64,000 bases of DNA from Tupaia tana (lineage: Eukaryota > Chordata > Mammalia > Scandentia > Tupaiidae): positions 15,268,964-15,332,963 of the forward strand of contig JAKSZU010000004.1 of assembly GCA_026018925.1 (NCBI GenBank), given 5' to 3'. Position 1 is the first letter of the stretch. Each line of letters starts with the position of its first letter. Below the pieces are notes generated by a model that was given only the letters and a program-made list of their open reading frames with translations, ran no database searches and was not told where the DNA came from. The position numbers were made by a program, and so were the translations under genes. Shown here piece after piece: positions 54,091 through 61,484 of this stretch.

Positions 54091-54345
54091 GCCAGCTGGT
54101 GGCATGGTGATTAAGACAGCTGGATCCCACATAGCCAACTGTGTGGATTCAGTCCTAGACCCAGTGGCTTGAAAGACAAGCCAGGCGCATGTGCGTGCAT
54201 GCCCAAAATCCTGACAGGAGAATGGAAAAGGGATTGCCTTGTACCTCCCTGGGGATTCTTTATTCTTTTCCCTCTCTCAGTACCTCTCTATCTTTCTAAT
54301 TTCTAATGAATTCATGCACCCATTAGCATATTTTAAAAAAAAATA
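54091..54345 (+). mobile_element. SINE-L-like, older
   Basis: GGCCAGCTGGTGGCATGGTG, AGCTGGATCCCACATAGCC, same older type as the previous copy, ending CCATTAGCATATTTTAAAA. Confidence 0.7.
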
Positions 54346-54860
54346 AAAATATAATAAACTTTCTAATCATCCTGGAAAAGGGAGGAAGGGAGAAGAAAAG
54401 GAAAAAAAAATATGTTGAGATGATTTGGCTAGATCTTAGTGGATTCTATTAGCATATGACATCCAGGACACGTGAGAAGCAGATAAAATCCTCTCCAAGC
54501 TTAGCTCTTCACAGAATTTTTGTCAGCTCAGTCCTGACACAGAAGGAGAGGTTCTCGGAGCAGGCTCGTCCAGGGACCTTGATTCCTTTGCCATTACACA
54601 TAGACCATGGCCAGGACCCTCAGTGCCTCTTGGAAAACTTTAAATAAGTTAATTTACTTAGACTTTATGTACCCAGGAAGTTGCCCTCAGACACGAGGAA
54701 GTGCTCTAATTCAGTCACTGGGACCCAGAGGCCAAAGGAAAGCCACCGTGCGGGGATGGTCTCCAGTGCTGTCGTCTGACATCGTCCTCTCAGCAAGGAG
54801 TGAGGCAGAGGAGCAGGGTTTAAAGTTTTCTGCCTCCAAGTCACATCAACTCTCTAATAG
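54346..54860. other. Intronic sequence, nothing recognised
   Basis: No named repeat or exon. Confidence 0.4.
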
Positions 54861-54998
54861 GGGCCAGCAGGTGGCGCGGTGGTTGAGGCTCCAGACTCCC
54901 ACATGGTCGATCACGGTTTGAGTCCAGGACCTTTCTCACTTCCCCGCATCTCTGTGTCTCTCTCCAGTCAAATTAAAAAATAATAATATGATGTGATA
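54861..54998 (+). mobile_element. SINE-S
   Basis: GGGGCCAGCAGGTGGCGCGG head and CTCCAGTCAAATTAAAAAAT end. The last SINE-S before the exons. Confidence 0.85.
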
Positions 54999-54999
54999 G

Positions 55000-56234
55000 T
55001 TTTTTTTTTAATCTCTAATATTAGACCTCTGAGTGATCACTGATACTGTTCCCGAGAGCACTGGTTATGACAGTGTTAGTGATGCTGGAGATGAGAAAGG
55101 TGCTTGTGGTTACAGTGTGTTCGGACGGCTGGGAGGGCCCCGCCTGCAGCCTGCAGTTATTCGGCGGCTGCCTCAGTTGAGTTAGGAATAAAGAGGCAGC
55201 GCCTCTGAGGCTTAGGCCTCCAGCATTCGCTCTTGGCCAGGAAGGCCCTCTGTAGGCCCCAGAGTAAGACACAGTAAGTGGAGATACTGGCTGTCTTCTG
55301 GGCTTCCAGGTGCCCTGAACAGGGTCTCCAAGCCAGAGTGCTTGGTTCCATGTGCAGTCTTGTTCTCTCGGTATCTCCGAAGAGCTTGATGCCCCCCTTG
55401 CCTTTTCCCTCCGTGCTCATTTCCCTTTGCCTCCCTGGCAGCTCTGCCCCATCCTCCCCAAGCCTATACCCTGCTCTACCCAAGACGCATGAAACTGGCC
55501 TTTTCCCTTCTCTCCAACACGGCATAAATGCACCCTTCTCTCTTCTTTTCCTCTCATCTCTCCTCCAGGCCAAAATGAACCTCTTAACTCTGGATCCCTC
55601 CCCAACTCCACGGGACCCTCCATCCATCCCCTCTTTCCTTCACCAACAGGTGCACTCAAGTTTCTCCTGATTTGAAACCTCTCCTCTCAGCTGTGCCTCC
55701 TAAGCACAGGACTTTTTCTCTCTTCTCTACCAAACTTCTGTCTCCTGTAGCATTTAACCTGCTTTGTCCTCTCACTGTGAATTCTTCCTCCCCATCCTGG
55801 GTGGTCCACCTCCCAGAATTGTCTCCCAATTCTGTCTCCCTGCACTAGCTGGGTATTTGGATCTTTTCTGCTCGTTGGACAGTTTCTCGTCCCGGTGTTC
55901 CCAGATTGCAGGAACAGTCTGGGCAGCGGTGATCTCTGGATAACCTCCCGGAGAGCTTCCTGCTGTGCGCTGTTAATCCCAACCCCGCAAATCTCTCCAC
56001 TCCTGCAGCTGGCCAAGTTGAGACTTACCAGGCCTGTTTCCTCCCACCCAGACTCCACTGAACAAGATTTGTTCAACCCCTCCATAGCTACCCATGAGCA
56101 GACTGGTAGGGAGGGATACTGGAACGGGGAGAGTGGCTTCCAGCAGGTCCATAGCCAAGACCAGTGCACAGAAGAGCCAACCAGCACTCCAGCCTGTTTC
56201 GCTTTGTGACCTCCACGGCCCTGCTGTGTTCCAG
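55000..56234. other. Intron end before the first recognised exon
   Basis: SINE-free, CT-rich (55370-55680) with no named repeat. The minus strand has a 213-codon open frame (55687-56328) that runs over the ST3GAL3 exon and is taken as chance. Confidence 0.5.
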
Positions 56235-56329
56235 GTTCTCCAAGCCAGCACCCATGTTCCTGGATGACTCCTTTCGCAAATGGGCTAGGATCCGGGAATT
56301 TGTGCCGCCTTTTGGGATCAAAGGTCAAG
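56235..56329 (+). CDS. ST3GAL3: ST3GAL3 internal coding exon (start of catalytic domain)
   Basis: This 95-bp exon encodes about residues 101-132 of ST3GAL3. The enzyme is a Golgi type II membrane sialyltransferase that transfers sialic acid from CMP-Neu5Ac in alpha-2,3 linkage to Gal-beta-1,3/4-GlcNAc on glycoproteins and glycolipids. The translation starts FSKPAPMFLDDSFRKW and ends PPFGIKGQ; this is the junction between stem and catalytic domain and I recognise it as the ST3GAL3 sequence. The acceptor is AG at 56233-56234, after a pyrimidine-rich tract ending TGTTCC. The donor is GT at 56330-56331 (AAG/GTATG). The first base completes an Arg codon from the missing upstream exon, and the last base begins the Asp codon completed at 60082. 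There is no stop or frameshift. ST3GAL4 and ST3GAL6 are the nearest paralogues but fit this segment less well. Confidence 0.95.
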
Positions 56330-56559
56330 GTATGTTGGAAACCCTGGCCAACATTAACATCTCATCCCCTAGTCTCTCCCTGTGTGGGGACAGGGCTGTA
56401 TCCCAAGAAGTGTCTGTGCTGGGCATCAGTCGTCCTCACTCTCAACATTCCCTTCTCTCTCTTTCCCTTTCCTTTTTTAATTTCTTTAAAGGGCTATTTA
56501 CTCAGAGCCCACCACTTTGTCAAAGACTTTACCACAGTGAGTAGATAGAGAGGGCGGGC

Positions 56560-56822
56560 CTTCTTGGCGCGCTCCAGTCCAGGCCTAGCAGTGGCGTTCA
56601 GTGGTGACACTTGCACTCTGCAGTGCTGGATGCCATATGAAGACCACAGCTCAGATCCCGGGTCAGCCTGGGAAACACACCCAGCTCCTGTGTGGGTGTC
56701 TAGGATCTCGAGGAGATGGAGGGCTGGGGGAAGATCATGGCATGCCAAGACTGTCAGGGTGCTTTCTGTCTTTCTCTCTATTTTGTATGTGCACCTGCAT
56801 GTGTTTTTTATCATTTTAAAAA
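56560..56822 (+). mobile_element. SINE-D
   Basis: GGCGTTCAGTGGTGACACTT, GCCATATGAAGACCACAGCT, GATCCCGGGTCAGCCTGGGA, then ATCTCGAGGAGATGGAGGGC and a CT tract. Lies in the intron just after the first exon. Confidence 0.5.
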
Positions 56823-57204
56823 AATAGCTCTAGTCTTGTGAAGATACAGATACCCAGAGAGTGAAGACAGTGAGGACTCTAGTGAGGGAAGTGGAAGGGT
56901 GTTGAGATCACAGAGAAGGGGTGCTAGAGCACAGGGTATGCTGGGGATATTCCCAAAGAACAGAGACCATCGCCCAGGAATGCCCAAGCCCTTCCACCAT
57001 CCGCTCCTGATGTTTTTCACTTTACCTTAGTCTCCCTTCCAATCCTGCCTTATCCTGCCCTGGGCTGGCCTTTCCCCCACACTCTCAGAAGCCACCCCCT
57101 TCTGTTGCATTAGGGACCTCACCCATACAGCTTCCTCCTAACTTAAGACATCTCCATTCCTAATAGTTTAGCAGTTCTGCTGCTTTGTCAGACTCCGGAG
57201 CTAT

Positions 57205-57395
57205 CTCATGGCGTGATGGGAAAGAGTTCATCTTTAGAATCAGACTTAGAGGGATCAGATCCCATGCTGCCTCTTTACTAGCTATGACCTGGGACAAGTT
57301 ACTTGAACTGTCCGTCCTTTAGTTTCCTCGTCAGTTAAATGGACACAATAATATTGTATAAGGCTGTGGTCAAGTTAAATAAAATAATGTTAAAA
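57205..57395 (+). mobile_element. MIR
   Basis: GATGGGAAAGAGTTCATCTT, TTTACTAGCTATGACCTGGG, CAAGTTACTTGAACTGTCCG, TTTCCTCGTCAGTTAAATGG, AATATTGTATAAGGCTGTGG. Confidence 0.8.
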
Positions 57396-57483
57396 GTATG
57401 ATGTCATTTGGCCAGGAGACTCAAGAACACCTGAGCCCTCTACTCAGCCAGCCAACCCCTCCCTGAAAAGAAAACAGTGGTTG

Positions 57484-57752
57484 GGAACCAGCAGTTAGCG
57501 TAATGGCTATGTCGCTGGACTCCCACGTAGTCGACTGCAGTTCGCGTCCCGGACCCGGAGGCTTACAACTCACGCCGGGTGCGTGTGTGTGTGTGCCCAA
57601 GATCCCGAGAGGAGAATGGAGGAGAAGGGATTGTGGCGTGACCATCCCCCCTGGGGGGTGATTTCTCGCTTTCTGTCTCTCTGTCTCTCTCTGTCTGTCT
57701 GGCGAGCGCACGCACCCTATAGCAAAAAAACCTCTCCAAAAAAAAAAAAAAA
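57484..57752 (+). mobile_element. SINE-L, young, variant B box
   Basis: GGGAACCAGCAGTTAGCG start, GTTCGCGTCCCGGACCC, TTACAACTC, GTGACCATCC. The flank AAACAGTGG is repeated after the tail. The only SINE-L between coding exons here. Confidence 0.93.
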
Positions 57753-58419
57753 AGGAAAAGGAAACAGTGGCCACCAAAAATGCTGTTGAACTGGAGCTTT
57801 GACCTCAACTCCAAGGACAGATCTGACGGGTTGGGTTGAACCATGTGAAGAACTCCTTTTTCCAGGGTGCAGATCACCAAGCAGTCTGCTCTTTTAAATC
57901 CCGGGTTGAGTCTCCGGTCACATAGCTACAAAGGCTAGGAAGGTCCACTGCAGAGCCCACTGGCCAGCAAAAAGAGAATGCCTGGTGGTGTGTGCTTCCT
58001 GCTATGGTTTTCTCCTAGAAAACAAAGCCCAATCCCTGTCCTTAACCTCGGCCACCTCGTAGCGATATGATCCTCTTTAGAGGTAAAATTGGAGGTGGCA
58101 AAGGGAGGGCGTCTGTGGCCTTCCGTGCAGCCCTCCATAGGTTGTATCTGTGGGCACTTGATGTGCATATTGCCTACGGGTTTGTGTCCTTACCACCCTC
58201 ACTCGTAAAAGACCAGATTAAGAAATGATGAGCCGTTCCTGCTGCCTCCTCTTGCTTGCCAATTACTCCTGAAGAACATACTCCCCCACCCCCATGTCTC
58301 AGTGAAACGGCTCAGTGCCCCTGTGAAATCCAGATGAGACCCTTCATCCATCACGGGACCTCTCAGCTCCATCTGACCATGTTTCCACCTCCTCTTTTAA
58401 GAAATTATGTTTGCTCTTA
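57753..58419. other. Intronic sequence, nothing recognised
   Basis: No named repeat. Confidence 0.45.
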
Positions 58420-59110
58420 ATTTCTGAGGCATCCTTTCTTTATGTGAAATATTTCAGGCATACACAAAAAAATGTATAAAGAATTACTGGGTCATCAGAA
58501 AAGTCATGATGTATTTTTGTCTTGACTTTTCCAACAACCCACTATATAGGGAACACCCACAGACCTTCTACCCAGCTTAAAAGCTCAAACATGAGATACA
58601 GTTAAAGTTTCTGTGCAGCCCTTCCCACTGTGTTGTCCTCCCCGAGAGACCACTGCTGTGATTTCATTGTGAGCATTTCTGTGCCTCGATTGTGTGTTTT
58701 CCGTAGGTGTTTATACAGTGTACCCATCCAAAACACCATCCTGCTTTTGTATGTCTTTAAACTTTAGAAATGGTATCATTGTATGTACGTGTGTATCCTT
58801 TAGATTGATCTTTTGACTCTTAGATGTTCGTTGTATTTCTCTGTCTTGGTGCGTGTAGCTCCAGGTCTTAGGTTTTCTCTAGCTGCTACGTAGTATCCCT
58901 TGTATCATATTTAACCTGTTTTCCTTTGGTGGACGTCTAGGTCGCCTCCAACGTTTTGCTATTACAAACAGTTCTGCAGTGAACGTTCTTGTACAAGTCT
59001 CCTTGAACAAATGTGTGAGTTTTTAAACGCTGCCTCCTAGGAGTAGAGCTGCAGATCTTAGTCTGTGCAGATCCGCATCATTGTCTGGTGTTTAGATACT
59101 CTCCACCATT
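58420..59110 (-). mobile_element. Old L1 3' fragment (antisense)
   Basis: Phrases of antisense L1M: AATGGTATCATTGTATGTAC, CTACGTAGTATCCCTTGTAT, CCAACGTTTTGCTATTACAA, AGTTCTGCAGTGAACGTTCT, GCTGCCTCCTAGGAGTAGAG. Confidence 0.55.
58487..58542. mobile_element. 56-bp mariner-type MITE
   Basis: CTGGGTCATCAGAAAAGTCA and GACTTTTCCAACAACCCAC are imperfect inverted repeats enclosing only about 20 bp. TA is duplicated at 58485-58486 and 58543-58544. The ends match those of the mariner at 45884-48245, so it is probably an internal-deletion derivative of that family. Confidence 0.85.
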
Positions 59111-59139
59111 AGGGTTCCAATTTACTTTATCTTTAGGTC

Positions 59140-59340
59140 TTTGTGTGTGTTGCCTTTTATCTTCCTAATGATTGCCAAGTAAGAATTACCGTCTTCATTT
59201 TAGAGATGAGAAAACTAAAGCTCAAAGAAAATACTTGATTTATATAAGATCACAGAGCTATTTGGTAGCAGAAGCAGGATTCGACCCCAAAGCCAGCGCC
59301 CCCACGCTCCTCTATACGTGATATTATAATGGCCACTCTA
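59140..59340 (-). mobile_element. MIR
   Basis: Antisense MIR: TTTTATCTTCCTAATGATTG, CATTTTAGAGATGAGAAAAC, AAGATCACAGAGCTATTTGG, AGCAGGATTCGACCCCAAAG. Confidence 0.8.
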
Positions 59341-60060
59341 CACTGCACGTTGCACTGTAATGCTCATGGCACCAGAGCTCGAAAAGAGAGTCGTCGTTGC
59401 CCAGGCCAGAGAGTGGCTGAGGAAAAGGTCTTCGTGGGATCACGAGGTCTGAGAGCGCGGAGGTCACTGGGGTCCTTGCCGAGTGCAGGGGCGGATGCCA
59501 GGCTCCAGGGTGAAGCACGAGGAGGTAGAGACAGCCTGGCACGGAGCAGGTTAGAGACTGGCAGTGAAGGAAGGCCGTCTCAGAGCCAGGCAGGCGGTCT
59601 GCCTGGTGAGCTTTCCGGTCAGTTCCTTCCTTTGCTTCCTGGTACCTGCTGGGGTGTGGGTGGCCAGCACAGAGGTGAGCACACCGTGGTGTGGTGTCTG
59701 GCTCTGAGTGGACACCCCCATTCGGGCGCAGACTAAGGTCCCCCACTCCCAGGCAGGCCCTGGCCTAGGGATGCATGTCCTGGGCCTGACTCCAGAGCCT
59801 CTGAAACCAGATGTGTCTCCCAAGGAAGGTGAAGAACACCTGGAAAGAACCTACGTTGTCGTTAGGGCCTGACTGCGAGCAGAGACCAGCCCAATTGCCT
59901 ACCATCTCCTTTCTCAGGGACAGGTTAGGACGGTGGCCAGGGCCAGCCTGTGCCAGAGCTCTCTCCAACCTCCACCTCAACGCTCACCCCAGGAACTTTA
60001 ACTTTCCAGTAGTATTATCAGCAGCCATTTTGTGGGAACTTAGGTGACCCTCTGAGAGTA
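59341..60060. other. Intronic sequence, nothing recognised
   Basis: GC-rich with some CpG (for example GAGAGCGCGGAGG) but no repeat I can name. Opposite-strand open frames of up to 140 codons have no domain. Confidence 0.45.
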
Positions 60061-60081
60061 ACCTCCCTCTTCTGTCCACAG

Positions 60082-60145
60082 ATAATCTGATCAAAGCCAT
60101 CTTGTCAGTCACCAAAGAGTACCGCCTGACTCCTGCCTTGGACAG
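60082..60145 (+). CDS. ST3GAL3: ST3GAL3 internal coding exon
   Basis: This 64-bp exon encodes about residues 132-154 (DNLIKAILSVTKEYRLTPALD), a helical stretch just before sialylmotif L. The acceptor is CACAG ending at 60081 after TCTTCTGTC. The donor is AG/GTGAGT at 60146. It opens with the last two bases of the Asp codon from the previous exon and ends with AG, completed to Ser by the C at 60953. Skipping an exon of 64 bp would shift the frame, so it should be constitutive in enzymatically active isoforms. The identification rests on uninterrupted collinearity with the exons on either side. Confidence 0.94.
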
Positions 60146-60952
60146 GTGAGTCTTCCCCGCCCAGCCCTCTACCCCTCTGCCCCAGCTGTCTGGCTGGGGG
60201 ACTCCTCCAGCTTATGCACATAAACACACGCAGCACGCGCTGGGCTGGGGGAGCAAGTGGCTGGTCCTTCACCAAGGTTGCAGCCCTGCAGACTAAGCAC
60301 TTGCCCAGATACCCCACTGCTCAGATGGCTGAGGTTGGAGGGTAAGAGCTGAAGACTCTGGAGCTGGATTGCCCCGCAGTGGGACTGAGGGTCTGGGTGG
60401 TGGAGGCAGCTGAAGGGGTGGGGCTGTGGTCCAGGAGTCAGTGACAGCATTGAAGACAGCTGACCCAGCAGAGCCAGGGTTAAGGGCTGGAGAAGCAAAA
60501 GTTGTAGGATTCCTCATAGCTGCTGGGAGCTTGGGGGCTTCAGAGTTGAGATTAAGCCAAGCCTTGAGTCCTGGAGCCTTCAGTCCCATCCGCTGTCCTC
60601 TTTCCCCACGTGACCTCAAGCTCACCCCACTTTTCCTTCTGCTCTAAAGACTGCCTTAACCGCCTTGGGGAACCTTTACCTCAGAATGCCATTTTACCAG
60701 AACCTCCTCCTCATCATCCGGGGCTGGTACTTCAGCCTTTGGTCACCCATATTTTCTCAGGAAATGTCAGAGAGCCCAAGGGCTGTAGGGATGTTAGAGA
60801 GCCCAAGGGTCCAGCTGCCCATGGAGGGTTCTGGCCTTCTCTCAGAAATGCAGTAGCCTGTCAGCCTCCCTCTGTCCCAGCCTGGTCAAAGGGCAAGGGG
60901 AGGAGACCTGGTGGCTGGCGCTCCTCAGGGGGTTCTGCCTCTTTCCCTTCAG
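60146..60952 (+). other. ST3GAL3: ST3GAL3 intron, 0.8 kb
   Basis: GT-AG intron with no SINE insertion, in contrast to the density upstream. A short direct duplication, AGAGAGCCCAAGG, occurs at 60768-60780 and again at 60795-60807. Confidence 0.92.
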
Positions 60953-61048
60953 CCTCCGCTGCCGCCGCTGCATCATCGTGGGCAATGGAGGTGTCCTTGC
61001 CAACAAGTCCTTGGGGTCACGAATTGACGACTACGACATCGTGGTCAG
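60953..61048 (+). CDS. ST3GAL3: ST3GAL3 internal coding exon, 5' part of sialylmotif L
   Basis: This 96-bp exon encodes about residues 154-186. It carries LRCRRCIIVGNGGVLANKSL and then GSRIDDYDIVVR. This is the first half of sialylmotif L, the CMP-sialic-acid-binding signature shared by all mammalian sialyltransferases. The Cys before IIVGNGG is the one that makes the conserved disulfide to sialylmotif S; motif S would be encoded beyond this window. The acceptor is CCCTTCAG ending at 60952 and the donor is CAG/GTGAGC at 61049. The length is a multiple of three, so skipping would stay in frame but remove donor-substrate binding. It ends with AG, completed to Arg in the next exon. Confidence 0.96.
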
Positions 61049-61297
61049 GTGAGCTCCCAAAGCAGCACCTCAGGCACCCACAGTCCTGGTCCAATCCCTG
61101 AACTCACTGGAACTGTCCATCTGGCCAGTAGGGCTGAAGTCAGCAGAAGCCTCAAGAACCCTGGGTTGGTGGGCTTCAACCCGTAAGTGGCACCGGGTGA
61201 CCCAGACTCCTTTTTCTCCACTTGGGGTGGACTAGGGTCCTGGTGCCTTCCCAAATGCAGGCCCAAGGCTGTCTCTGACAGGGCCTGCTCTCTGTAG
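61049..61297 (+). other. ST3GAL3: ST3GAL3 intron, 0.25 kb
   Basis: Short GT-AG intron that splits sialylmotif L between two exons. No repeat is visible. Confidence 0.93.
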
Positions 61298-61484
61298 ACT
61301 GAACTCAGCGCCAGTGAAAGGCTTTGAGAAGGACGTGGGCAGCAAAACCACACTGCGCATCACCTACCCCGAGGGTGCCATGCAGCGGCCAGAGCAGTAC
61401 GAGCGTGATTCTCTCTTTGTCCTCGCGGGCTTCAAGTGGCAGGACTTCAAGTGGTTGAAGTACATCGTCTACAAGGAGAGAGTG
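61298..61484 (+). CDS. ST3GAL3: ST3GAL3 internal coding exon, 3' part of sialylmotif L
   Basis: This 187-bp exon encodes about residues 186-248. It starts LNSAPVKGFEKDVGSKTTLR and continues through ITYPEGAMQRPEQYERDS to KWLKYIVYKERV. It completes sialylmotif L (RLNSAPVKGFEKDVGSKTT) and continues into the central catalytic domain. The acceptor is TCTGTAG ending at 61297; the donor is GTG/GTGAGC at 61485, leaving phase 0. The expected next exon, beginning SASDGFWK in the human protein, is not found up to 64000. The codons are intact, consistent with a functional gene. Confidence 0.96.

Larger units (their letters stand above)
1..56234 (+). other. ST3GAL3: ST3GAL3 intron (3' portion of a very large intron)
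   Basis: Everything upstream of the first recognised exon is intronic by inference. The preceding exon of the family, encoding the NFSEGACKPGYASALMTAIF stem region, was looked for and not seen, and no other gene was recognised. The interval is crowded with SINE, L1, L2, MIR and DNA-transposon relics, listed separately. The 3' end has a usable pyrimidine tract and AG at 56234. Confidence 0.75.
56330..60081 (+). other. ST3GAL3: ST3GAL3 intron, 3.75 kb
   Basis: GT-AG intron between the exon ending GIKGQ and the exon starting DNLIKA. It contains a SINE-D, a MIR, a young SINE-L, an antisense old L1 fragment carrying a 56-bp mariner-type MITE, and an antisense MIR. The stretch 59340-60060 shows no repeat I can name. 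Confidence 0.92.

Noticed and set aside
41050-54345. CRISPR-like or satellite array from the recurring units
   Set aside because: The repeats are dispersed retroposons in both orientations with irregular spacing and target-site duplications.
1-56234. Upstream ST3GAL3 exon for the stem region
   Set aside because: Looked for the conserved NFSEGACKPGYASALMTAIF coding segment by eye and did not find it. A TBLASTN of the full protein would be decisive.
55687-56328. 213-codon open frame on the minus strand
   Set aside because: It overlaps the ST3GAL3 exon antisense and has no known domain; a shadow of a conserved exon plus GC-rich intron.
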